Origin: Clarkia xantiana subsp. parviflora
Lineage: Eukaryota; Streptophyta; Magnoliopsida; Myrtales; Onagraceae
Assembly (NCBI GenBank): GCA_036873135.1
Contig: JAPTYO010000007.1
Location: 23,852,763 to 23,916,762, forward strand
Reading direction: 5' to 3'
Length of the DNA: 64,000 nucleotides
The notes beneath the pieces are model-generated. The model saw nothing but the letters and a program-made list of their open reading frames with translations, ran no database searches and was not told the origin of the DNA. Each line of letters begins with the position of its first letter. Position 1 is the stretch's first letter. The position numbers and the translations under genes are program-made. Shown piece after piece: positions 11,597 through 22,121 of this stretch.

Positions 11597-12133
11597 GGGT
11601 TAATAACTAAAAAAACTGTCCAAGGTTTACCCTATGTTAAAATTAGGTGTCTGAAGTTTGAAATGTTAAAATGGACTGTCCCAAGTTTCAGTTTTGTTGA
11701 AATTTGGTGTCTCGGTGTGATTACTTTAGAGAAGTCAATTCCGACGAAACCGTCTGTCAAATTCGAGCTCTCATACACACTCCCTTCTCGTCATCTTGCC
11801 GGGACCGTTACCTAAAAAGTTGGTCATATCCGAACAAGTAAATCTCGCTCTATTGTCCTTGGAAAATGACTCTACACCACTCTTCTAGAAACCTTTTTTT
11901 TTTAATGTTCAATTTTTTAGGTGAAATTTGACGATTTTATGAAAAGTAAAGAGTGATGGATTATGAGTTGGTTGGTGGGTTGATGAAAATGATGGAATGA
12001 AGATGAAAAGACGCACAAAGATACCAAATTTCAACAAAAATGAAACTTGGGACAGTCCATTTTAACATTTCAAACTTCAGACACCTAATTTTAACATAGG
12101 GTAAACCTTGGACAGTTTTTTAGTTATTAACCC
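11597..12133. mobile_element. Mutator-like fold-back element B (537 bp)
   Basis: The element has long terminal inverted repeats starting GGGTTAATAACTAAAAAA and ending in the inverse. A perfect 9-bp direct repeat TTTTATTTT lies at 11588-11596 and 12134-12142. A 9-bp duplication is the Mutator superfamily hallmark. It carries no transposase, so it is non-autonomous. Its right end lies 80 bp before the ATG of the next gene, so it sits in that gene's promoter or leader. Confidence 0.85.
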
Positions 12134-12213
12134 TTTTATTTTCTGCAACTTTACTAGTTTTCTGTTTGTTCGGAATTGGGGCAACGATCAATTTCTTGTA
12201 TCATCGTGAAATT

Positions 12214-13532
12214 ATGGGCTCCGATTCAAACTCCGCCTCATCGACATCTCCGTCGGCCTCCTTGCCACCGGCTTCAACAGTATCGCCATCTGGTAAACGG
12301 AGCAGAGATCCTGAGGACGACGTTTACGTCGACAATCTAAACTCCCACAAGCGCTACTTAAGCGAGGTTTATGATCCTCTTCTTACTATCTACCATCTTT
12401 CCTAATTCAGTTGATTTCCAGTTGCTGTTTTCTTCCTTCAATCGATTTCCAATTTTTGTTTGGACTGCAATGTTGAATTGAAATTTTTAAGCACCATCAA
12501 ATTAGGGATTGGGAAGCTAATAGTTGTAGCTTGATCCAAATGTGTTGTTCGAAGTTCAGAAAATTGACAGGAAGAAGAACACTCTCTTGTTTATCTACCT
12601 GTTTACGGTGAGTTTGAATTTGGAACTATTGCAGATAATGGCTTCTAGCTTGAATGGATTGAGAGTTGGAGAGTCAATTTCAGACAATCTAATGGAATCT
12701 CCTGCTAGATCTGAAGGCTTGTTTTATCCAAGGTATACTAATTCACTCATCTTGGTAGTGATATTGCTAAGTATTGATAGGAAATAAGAAAAAATGTGAT
12801 TGAGGCATTGAGCTGATCTTTGCAAATGGATTCCTGCTTATGATCTCTCGAGCTATATGTTCGTGCTCCTTTCCTCGGCCTAAATAGTATGTTCTTAGTT
12901 CCGACCTCTAATATGATTTAGCTGTCTCACCAGATTCAACCAAAGCAGTAATTTTGTTCACTTATTCCATTGCTCAATTTGGTTTAGTCCATTTCACAGT
13001 TAGGGTTTGAGATTCAGCCACTTTGTTTTGCTTCTTCAGGGACGATATCTCCTTGCAGTACTCACCAATGTCAGAAGACTCAGACGAGTCCCGGTTCTTT
13101 GAACCTTCCGGAAACTCCACCACCTTCCAGACCGACAGCAGGCCGACCAGTCCCGTCTCTCCATGCAGATACCAAAGACCATTAAATGCATATTGCTCCT
13201 CCTCAAACAACACTACATTTTCTTCTACACCTTCTTCATCGCATCCTCGAGCAAGAAGCTCCTCCTCTGACTCTGAAGGCAGGTTCCCTTCCTCTCCAAG
13301 TGATATTTGCCACTCTGCAGATCTGAGGAGAACCGCACTGCTGAGATCCGTGCAGATTAGGACGCAAGATGAGAGACCTTGCTTGGATGTTAAGTTGGTG
13401 GATTATGCATCGGATTCAGAATCTGAGAGAGACAAGTTGTGTGGGGAATTGGATGCAGATAGGAAAGAAGATGATGAGTCTGAATCTTCGAGGCGTCTTG
13501 ACAACACCCACTACGATGGAAGACGATCTTGA
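12214..13532 (+). CDS. Conserved plant protein of unknown function
   Basis: The model has exons 12214-12366, 12635-12732 and 13040-13532 with matching phases, giving 247 residues. Exon 1 is serine- and proline-rich, then SGKRSRDPEDD. The exon 1-2 junction reads KRYLSEIMASSLNGL and exons 2-3 give NLMESPARSEGLFYPR joined to DDISLQYSPMSEDSD. I recall this central block as conserved in unnamed plant proteins, but no function is known to me. There is no membrane segment. The acidic, serine-rich composition and basic patch would suit a nuclear protein, which is inference. The ATG chosen is the one that joins in frame to the conserved block; an upstream in-frame ATG at 12166 is possible. The last 25 codons overlap an open +1 frame that runs on to 13551. 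Confidence 0.75.
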
Positions 13533-14586
13533 TGTTGGTTTCGTATGGTAAGTGGATGCTAAATTGAGAGTTGTTTCTCGGCAATGGTGAGTTAATCGAA
13601 GCCTCTTTCCATGGCGGAAATTGGTGGCTTAGAAGATTGAAGAGGGTTTAAGAAGTAACTGGGTTTGTATGGAAATGAACTGCAGACTATACTGACAGAG
13701 AAATGGTTGAATCATGGCAATATTAAATTATCTTTTATAGTAGATAAAGAGTCCAAGCACCGAATTCCTGAGCTAGCTAGTTTTTTTTTTCTGTAAGGAA
13801 GGTATCCTAAAAGTTGAATACCACAGCTTCTATTTGTTTTCCGTTGGTAACTTATTAATATGGAATTTAGGGTTGCCTAAAAACACTTATAACTATAAGT
13901 CATGTTGTTAGTCGTTGTTCCAACTTTAAAATATTAATATTTAGTGTCTTAACTCTCATATTAATTAATTTCTACTACTTATTATTTATCTTAAAATTAA
14001 CGAAACATGTTTTTTAAGCATCAAATAAACCTAAGCCTGAAGCAATAAATATGATACTTTAAAAAAGTTGAAAAGCAATCAATCAACCCAAAAATACACC
14101 AATTTTATAGACAAAATCAATCAAGAAAAGTGAAAAACAAATCTGATAGTTAAAATATCGAATATTAACCAATTTAAATTTAAGAATTCGATTAGAATAT
14201 TAACATTTTAAATTTAAGAATTGGATTAGCAACATAAAGACTGGTTTTAGGTTCTTAACAGTTAACCCTGAAATTCATACTAACTTTTCAAACTGAGAGT
14301 CTGAGACTGCAAAGATGAACTGTAGCAGTAAAAAAACCACAGAAAAAGAAGTAATACAGAAGCTTTCATATCCATCATTAGACTTGTATACCCAATCCAA
14401 CAAAATTCTACATTGTTTGCTACACAAGGTTCCAGATTTTTGTCGCACAACAAAATCAATTTACCCACTGTAACTGAATCCGAGCGGTCTTAGAAAATGT
14501 TGAGATAGTTAAAGGAGCGGAACACGGTATTCCCGAGCAGATCAAATCCCAGGTTAAAAAGGACAGATTGGACTCCAAAGAGAGAT
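13533..14586. other. Intergenic; 3' UTR of the preceding gene then AT-rich DNA
   Basis: Probably 3' UTR to about 13750, then AT-rich sequence with no gene. Near 14165-14220 a phrase of about 24 bp (variants of ATTTAAATTTAAGAATTCGATTAG) is repeated in tandem. Confidence 0.4.
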
Positions 14587-16620
14587 CAGACGAAAGTCAT
14601 GAGTATGTTCTTCTTGAGGGTGAACTCATCTGCCTTTGCAGGACTGCACAGAAACATAAACCCTAAGAATCAGTATTAAAAGGAGAAAGAGATCCAAAGC
14701 TATCAAACTTGCTCGATCATTTAGACTCCTAGTTCTTGTCAATGGATACTCGATAAATCTGCTAACTATCAGCAATCTAATCTATCTAACCGAACTTTTA
14801 TAAAACTCAATTTGATTGATAAAAGCGAAGAAGAGTAATAAAATGAAAGTTCCTAATACCCAACTACCTACTTTTGAAGTAAGCTGCCCCTTGCTGTCAC
14901 GGTTGGTTCCAGATTTCTCTATTATGAAACTCACAAAATCGTTCATAATCTTCTCCAGCTTTGTTGGAAGAATTTCAATGTGGGATACCCAGATACACCA
15001 TATCTGCATTTACAGCAGACTCAATTTTCTTTAACTTTTGTAGGTACTAATACATTAAGATGTGATTCAGAATCCAACAGATACTTACTTCTCTGCGAGA
15101 TCCTTCCTTGTGTTGATCAGCATCTAGGTTGCCAATTACAACCTCATTCTCCAACTTAAATGCTGTAGCTAGTTTTTCGTATGTCAGTTTAAAGAAAAAA
15201 ATGGATTAGGGTATTGAAGATATAGTGCTATCATAATTCTCACTTAATGGAACTATTTTATGTACTAGCTCACCTGTAGCAATAAAAAGCTAGCAAGTAT
15301 AAGTTAATTTCAATTGTATCAACTTAAGTTTAGATATGAAGAACAGAGTATTAGGGAATGCAAAGGGGTGTTAGAGAGTTAAATGTCCACCTCCTTCATT
15401 GTTGACAAACTCGGTAAGAGCCTCTGCAGTCCTTGGCCCTTGAATAACCAAGAAACAAATTCTCAAGCTTATTGCATACTTCTTGATTGAAAGGGGCAGA
15501 TATTCATGCAACGATAGAAAGGGTTAAATGTACTTTTCACACCGCATATTTTACCGAATGTGACTTTTGGAACTTGATATTTGGTTTTGTATATTATTGG
15601 TACTAAACGTTTAAAAAAATGTGGCTTTGGGTATATCCATTAGTTGGTCATTAGTTTTGACCGTTAAATGACATGTGCAACTCACGTGACTGATCCTAAA
15701 CTTTTGATTTTGTTCAATTTGGTTCCTCAAATATATTCCTAACTTTTATTTTGTTTAATTTATTCATAAAACTTCAAAATCAAACACACAATTAACCTAG
15801 CCTAGGCCTAATCCGACCCTGGGTCGGGGTTGCCGGACCCAGGGTCGGACCTAGCCCTAGGCTAGGTCCGGCTAGGTCAATTGGTACCTAGCCCCAATTG
15901 GATCAATGTCCCAATTGACCTAGCCGGACCTATCCTAGGTTAGGTCCGACTAGGTCAATTGGGTTCGATAGGCTTATTTGGGTTCGATTTTGAAGTTTTA
16001 GTACTAAATTAAACAAAATAAAAGTTATGAATATATTTGAGGGACTAAATTGAATAAAATCAAAAGTTTAGGGTCGGTCACGTGACTTGCACATGTCATT
16101 TAATGACCAAAACTAACGACCAACTAACGGACGTACCAAAAGCCATATTTTTTCAAATGTTTGGTACAAAAAAATATACAAAACCAAACATTCAGTACTA
16201 AAATCCACATTCGGTCAAACATGTAGTATGAAAAATAACTTTAATCAAAGATAGAATTCTGCTCACCTTTTGGGATCCCGTGAACCTTTAGGGAACCATT
16301 TGAGTGTTGGGTATTATACGAAACATCATACTTGCTGCATACAGCTTTGTGCGCATCACAGTCCACCTGGATGAATTAACCAACAATCAACCTTGATTTC
16401 CAAAATGTCAAGAAATGGACAATGTGCGGGATTTATTCCAAGAATAATGAGCTAAACATACTTAAGAATTTACCTTTCCTATCAAAACAGACTTGGCTTT
16501 CTTAAAGCTCGACCCAAGTTTCTCATATTCTGGAGCAAACTTTTTACAGTGCCCGCACCTAGTTGAGCAATGGTAGATAAAACAGTCGTTACTTCCTGAA
16601 GTGGCATAAGCTTGTGTCAC
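14587..16620 (-). pseudogene. Protein disulfide isomerase (PDIL2-type) pseudogene
   Basis: Exon-like pieces appear in the right order on the minus strand: 16474-16620 ([15 protein letters not shown] and [10 protein letters not shown]), 16267-16366 (VDCDAHKAVCSKY), 15391-15442 (GPRTAEALTEFVNNEGG), 15089-about 15200 (TYEKLATAFKLENEVVIGN), 14872-about 15020 ([12 protein letters not shown], then [16 protein letters not shown] after a gap) and 14587-14645 (AKADEFTLKKNIL and a stop). These match the two-thioredoxin plant PDI with a C-terminal ERp29-like helix. Decay is plain: the first active-site CGHC is preceded by R instead of W, a frameshift follows SKYDVS, residues are missing after KFF, and the second active-site exon and the N-terminus are absent. 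Splice junctions survive, so it is a decayed gene copy and not a retrocopy. Confidence 0.85.
15527..16247. mobile_element. Long-inverted-repeat fold-back element C, inside the PDI pseudogene
   Basis: The left arm (from TTAAATGTACTTTTCAC) and right arm (ending GAAAAATAACTTTAA) pair over about 250 bp. The loop region around 15795-15965 is itself made of shorter palindromes built from CCTAGCC, GGACCTAG and CAATTG units. The flanking sequence GATAGAA occurs on both sides and may be the trace of a target duplication. No coding frame. It shares an internal block around CACGTGACTTGCACATGTCA with the element at 61611-62120, so the two belong to one family. Confidence 0.7.
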
Positions 16621-16998
16621 GGGTCTGGATTATCTTGCGCTTCCTAACCCATGCGGTCTTAGGATTCTGCTCCTAAGTCAGCATTTTCCTAGCCAAACCA
16701 AGATGAGAAAAGTATAAAGTGGAGAGGAACTTTGGAACTCAAGTGCTTTAGATTTCTAGGATGATTTCCAAATGAGAAGGGGTCTCCTTTTTATAGGCTC
16801 CAAGGGAGTCATCTACCAACTACCCACATTTATTACAAGAGTCCCAACTACCCATTAAATGCTATCTCTAGAGAATTCTACATACTACAAGAGATATCTA
16901 CAAGTGTATGGAGTCTTCTAGAATCTTCTAGAACCGCACGCATCCCAATACTCCTCGATATGGATTCCCGACTTGTAAACGAGGCCCGAAGTGTCACA
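16613..16998 (-). repeat. 3' LTR of the chromovirus
   Basis: The block begins TGTGTCACGGGTCTGG and ends GAAGTGTCACA, that is TG...CA borders, and lies directly between the PDI pseudogene and the chromodomain. At 386 bp its length is normal for a chromovirus LTR. No partner LTR is found in the window because the other end is truncated. The left border could be two bases further in. Confidence 0.65.
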
Positions 16999-17050
16999 GA
17001 AAAGCCTTAAGTCATCATGTAAACTCCACGTCCGTGACATTCTCCCCCAC

Positions 17051-19100
17051 CTAATCGAGCGACGCTATCGTCGCGTCCGCAACATGGAAAGCCTCGATCT
17101 CCTTCGTGAACTGCCAAAGGTCTTCTGCCGGTTCCCAACTTGCTTCGGACTCTGGCAATCCCTCCCACTTGATGAGGTACTCCCGCTTCGGCTTGCACCA
17201 ACGCTTCCCGATCCGCCAAAACTTCTTCAACGTCTCGGTCGTATGCCGTCTTTGTTCCAATTGGTGCGCGAGATGATTCCGCTCGGCTTGGATCTTCCTT
17301 GTCTTCGTGAAATGGCTTGAGAATGCTCACGTGAAAAACGGGGTGGACCTTCATTTTGGCTGGAAGCTCCACCTTATATGCCACCTTCCCAACCCGTTTG
17401 AGAACCCGGAATGGACCCTCGTAGTGACGAACAAGCCCCTTGTGAACTTCCTTGTGACGGAGAATATTGTTCAACTTCACCATCACTTGGTCGCCCACAT
17501 TGTACTCGGTGTACCTTCGCTTCTTTTCCGCCCATTTCTTCATCCGCTTGGTGGCTTTGTTTAAGCATAACTGTGCTATGTCCGCCTCCTCTTGCCAAGA
17601 CTTGGAGAACTTGTAAGCTGATGGACTCCTCCCCTTATAGCCCGTTGCCACTGTAGTTGGAGTCGATGGTTGCTGCCCCGTCACGATCTCGAACGGACTC
17701 TTTTCCATGGACTCGCTCCGTTGCAAATTGTAGGAGAATTGAGCCACATCTAGTAATTTCGCCCAATCGGTTTGTGTCGAGCTCACGTAGTGGCGAAGGT
17801 ACAACTCCAAAAGTGCATTGACTCGCTCCGTTTGTCCGTCGGTTTGAGGATGCAAACTCGTGGAGAAGTTTAAGTCCGTACCTAGCATTTTGAAGAGCTC
17901 CGTCCAAAACCTCCCGGTGAATCGTGGGTCGCGATCGCTAACGATTGTGGATGGCACTCCCCAATATTTGACAATGTGCTTCATGAACAACTTGGCCGCC
18001 TCCTCCGCTGGGCAATCCTTCTTGGCCGAAATGAAGGTCGCGTACTTCGAGAACCTGTCCACCACCACCATCAACGTTTGGTATCCTTCGGACTTGGGTA
18101 GGTTGACGATAAAGTCCATCGAGACACTCTCCCAAGGTCGCTCCGAGGTAGGAAGAGGCTCGAGAAGTACCGCGGGTGACATGTGCTCCAACTTATCTTG
18201 TTGGCACACAAGACAAGTCTTCACGTACATCTCCACATCGTCCCGCAATTGAGGCAAAAAATACATGTCCTCCACAAGTTCCATGGTGCGATGAATTCCT
18301 GGATGACCCGCTCACTTCGAGTCGTGGCACTCCCGCAAGATCTCCCTCCGCAGGTTGTCATGTTGAGGCACGTACAGTCGTGGTCCTTTGGTTTAGAGTA
18401 AGCCATATTCACACCAAAACTGCAGTGTCTTTCCCTCGGTCGCCATCACCATCAATGCTTGGGCCCTCGTATCGTGCTTAAGCCCCTCCTTGATCCTCCC
18501 GTTTAGCGTGCACTCAGGTCGGCTTATGGTTGCCAACACCACTCGCCTACTTAGCGCATCCGCAACCGAGCTTGTCTTCCCCGGTTTGTACTCCAACGTG
18601 AAGTTGAACTCCGCCAGAAAATCTTGCCACCTTGCTTGCTTTGGCGACAACTTATTCTGGGTTTGGAAGTAACTCGTAGCCACGTTGTCGGTCCGTACCA
18701 CGAACCGGGATCCAATGAGATAGTGCTTCCATGTTCGAAGGCAATGCACCACCGTCGTCATTTCTTTCTCCTAGACCGTGTATCGCCTTTCGATGTCGCT
18801 AAGTTTCCGGGATTCGTACGCAATTGGATACCCATCCTGCATGAGAACTCCTCCAATGGCGAAATCTGAGGCGTCTGTCTCCACTTCGAACGGCTTTTTT
18901 GTAATCTGGCAACACGAGAACGGGCTCCTCCGTGACCGCTCGTTTCAAGCGATCAAACGATCCGTCCACTCCCAAGTTAGGCCCTTCTTCAACAGGTCTG
19001 TGAGTGGCACGGTAATGCTCGAGTATCCCTTGATGAACCGCCGGTAATAGTTAGCCAAGCAAAGGAATGATCGCACCTACGTCACCTTGGTTGGTGGCTT
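17051..19100 (-). pseudogene. Chromovirus pol: RNase H, integrase, chromodomain (broken)
   Basis: From 19100 leftwards: the RT end ([14 protein letters not shown]), RNase H with TDASDFAIGG, DNVATSYF and ADALSRR, integrase with CLVCQQDK, the catalytic asparates in SMDFIVNLP and SDRDPRF, and the glutamate in DGQTERVN (all in the open stretch 17007-18284). The chromodomain ([17 protein letters not shown], 17051-17260) lies in another frame than the integrase, so a frameshift separates them. Stops replace sense codons in the RT end and just before KEMTTVVH, and another stop sits between RNase H and integrase near 18393. No single frame remains functional. Confidence 0.9.
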
Positions 19101-19103
19101 GTT

Positions 19104-19745
19104 CAAAATAATAAAACAAAGGTAAAAGGTCGACGATCACATTCGAAGAAGTCGACTTCCAAAGTACGATTAACAAGATAAAGACGACTAAGCTGCCTAA
19201 AGCCCTTCCCTCTTAAAGAGTAAGTCGAGTCGACAATCAAAGACTCATCAGAAACCCTTCCTCTTAAGGAAAGGGACAGGTGGCGACCTGCTTCAGCCGC
19301 CTTAAGAAGCAAACCTTCCTCCCAAGGAAGAGCATAGGTGGCGACCTGCTTCCACCGCCAAAGGAAGAAACCTTCCCAGCTAAGGAAAGATGAGGTGGCG
19401 ACCTGCTTGTCACCTGCTTAAGCCGACTCTGGACAGAAACCCTCCCCAGAGGGTAGCTGCCATATAAAGTCGGTAACATCTCCCTATAAATGGTGGTACA
19501 TTCTAAAACATTAAGTTAAGTTTTGCTTAATACTTCATATTATTCTCTCAAAATACGTTACTGGCTTAATCTTAGGAGTGGAATCAGGGTCCATCCCCAC
19601 GCCTTTTCAGGTCCTCGCCTCACACAAAGCCTCAAAAGGAAACTAAGTACCCAAGATGTCAAAAAAGATACCTAAGAGAGCTAGCCTGCGGCGATATCTC
19701 GAAGTCCGTTACCCGAAGTTCAAGGTCATGTCATTTTGATCTCAA
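19104..19745 (+). mobile_element. LTR fragment of a Tat/Athila-type retrotransposon
   Basis: The segment has no coding frame but shows LTR-like features: a CCTATAAATGG TATA-like box near 19482-19492, then TTACTGGCTTAATCTTAGGAG and CACGCCTTTTCAGGTC, phrases similar to the R/U5 region of large plant Ty3/gypsy LTRs. Inside, AGGTGGCGACCTGCTT occurs three times (19278, 19336, 19393) about 58 bp apart. The borders are uncertain. It may be a solo or truncated LTR, and it abuts the broken end of the chromovirus. Confidence 0.5.
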
Positions 19746-21851
19746 CAGTAGGGTTTATATAGTTTTAGATTTTGTTTTTTAAAATTCTATTAGTTTGACA
19801 GGTACTGAACTTCAGAGGACTAAAATTGAACCAACCATTTTTTATCGGGTTAAAATTAGCTCGACTAGCCTAGATGTACGTCAAATTTTAGCCCTCTAGA
19901 ATTAGGGTGCTTAACATTCACCTATTCTAATAAAGCTTTAGAAAAGAAAAAAAAATTAAAAACTATATAAAATTTTAAATTATTTAAACCTAAAATATAA
20001 AATGAACCGGAGCTAGCATCCCGGTCTGTTTCCCAGTCTACTCGTTGCCGAGAATCTGATTTTCAAAGTGTTAATTTTGTAACTATTTTGCTACGGTAAT
20101 CTATTTTCGTATTTAAAATAAGTGTTCAAATAGAAACGGAGTTTAAGCAAGTCGCCACCTCATCTTTCCTTAAGGGTCGGATTTTTTAAATAGAAACGGG
20201 CTTTAAGCAATTTTTTAAAATTCGACCCTAAAAGCTATTTCAGCCTACTTACTGCATAGCCGTGGGTGTGAGTGTGACCATTGACGTGGCAATTGCTTCT
20301 ACTCCATATCCGAAGAGCGCGGACTGCACGCGCTTATGTGCTCAGGTGACGACATATATGATCGAGGAAGAAGAAACGAAAGTACGAAACTAGCAAGAAA
20401 AGTCTCCTGGCTGGCTAGCTAGTGGTTAGCAGTCGACACGTAGACACACGGTGTCATTCTCCAACTTCACCCGCCACGCGTCCATACACGCAACTTCATC
20501 CTCAACCCAAATTTTCTATTCATTTTTTAAATTCCTCTATTTATTATTTTCAGTAAATATTTTTTGGGTTCATTATCATTTTTCTTTTTTAAACATTTTC
20601 TTCAGTTTACTAATAAAGCAAAGCCGATGTTTCTGTCAACGGCTTGTTTAAGTTTAGCATGTAAAATGTGTGAATTCCGTAATTTTAGGATGGTGCAACT
20701 TGCACCAAACATTATTAATCACACTGTAATTAAACTTATTCTTCACTTTTAAATTGATAATAAAAAATAAAATTCCATTGTCCTATTACCGATTGAATGT
20801 ACTTTATCAAGGTTGTAGTTTGATTTGTAAACGAATTGGGTCGAGTCGAGTATTATAATTCAAGTTAGGTTAAGTTGAGCCGAGTTGAACCGCATGTACT
20901 TGATCCGTCTCAGAATCAGTTAAATTCGAGTTTGAGCTCTTTCGAGCATGGATTTTAGGGTCGAATTTTTAAAAATTGCTCGAATGAGCTCAATATCTCC
21001 GCCCGATTAACTTCAAATAGTAAGGTTCGAAATAAAATTTTAAATTATAACTCTCTTCGAAGTTTGCTTGACTCTGTTCGAGTTCGACTCATCTACACGT
21101 GTTTTTTGTATGCCTAACAACTACAAGCCTAACATATATGATATAAATATATATAAATTCGATAAAACTCACGAGTAAATTTGAATCGAGTGTATTAGAA
21201 CTCGAATTCGAATATTGACCGATCCGATAATTAGACACGCCTCTAGTTTTCATATGGGTTGGGACTGTTTTTAAAAACTCGAGCTGTGAAAGTTACTAAA
21301 ATTTAGTTAGCAAAAGAGGAAGTTAGTGTTACCTATGAACGTTTTGAAGTCATATATGTAACTTAAAAGACTAGAAATATTCAGCCTGGTATTTGTCATA
21401 TCTTTTGGCCAGCCTATGATTGTAATGCAACTTAAGTTTATCGCACACGTTATTAATAATATATATTTCGTGGCCAAATTACTAATAATATTTAGTAAAC
21501 ATTTTTTATTAAACAGCAGAAAATGTGACAAAAAATAATAATGTATACAAGCAGCTGAATATATATATATATGATATAAATGACAAGAGAATCGCCATTT
21601 TGGGGAAGAAAAAAAGAAGATAGATGATTACTTTGAGAAGTAACACATTTTTTAAGTGATAAGCCAGAAAAAATGTTAAAAGAAAAACTAAAATTTATAA
21701 TTTTATTGAACAAACATCGGTTATCAATTTAATAATTATTAACTATAACAAAAATATTAACTCGACAAACTGTATATATATTGACGAAAAAAATATAAAA
21801 AAATCTAAAACAAAGAAAAAATATAAGGTCAGTGCCGGTTAGCAGTCCGTT
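19746..21851. other. Intergenic with degraded repeats
   Basis: No gene is supported. At 20146-20174 the sequence is the inverse of 19380-19408 of the LTR fragment, so a second piece of that repeat lies here. The stretch 20820-21245 is rich in TCGAG and GAGCTC words (GAGTTTGAGCTC, CTCGAATTCGAATATTGACC) and is related to sequence at 27035-27395 and 43870-43985, an old dispersed repeat. The final part, to 21851, is AT-rich and should include the promoter of the lipase gene. Confidence 0.45.
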
Positions 21852-22121
21852 TTGGCTACAAAAGCAAAAGCATGCATCTTTGATTCTTTCCAGAACTTTG
21901 TGATACTCTCTCTCCATTTCTGTGTAGTTTTCCATTTCAACCAGTACGAAGAACACAATCATTCAAAGATCGTGTACATACATTTCCGCCGCAGCTTTCG
22001 CCGCTCTCAGATTTTTCATCGCCTTCTAGTCTCTAGCTTTCTCCCGGATTTCGAGGCTTCTTTCACCGCTCGGAGATCGTTTTCTTCGTATAGAAGACTA
22101 CTGCTGTTGACGCGCGGAAAC

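Larger units (their letters stand above)
16613..19103 (-). mobile_element. Truncated Ty3/gypsy chromovirus
   Basis: Read on the minus strand, the element runs from the reverse transcriptase C-terminus through RNase H and integrase to a chromodomain and a 3' LTR. It is cut off at its 5' side near 19103, where unrelated LTR-like sequence starts, so gag, protease, most of RT and the 5' LTR are missing. The 3' end lies inside the first thioredoxin exon of the PDI pseudogene. In-frame stops and a frameshift show that it is dead. Confidence 0.85.
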
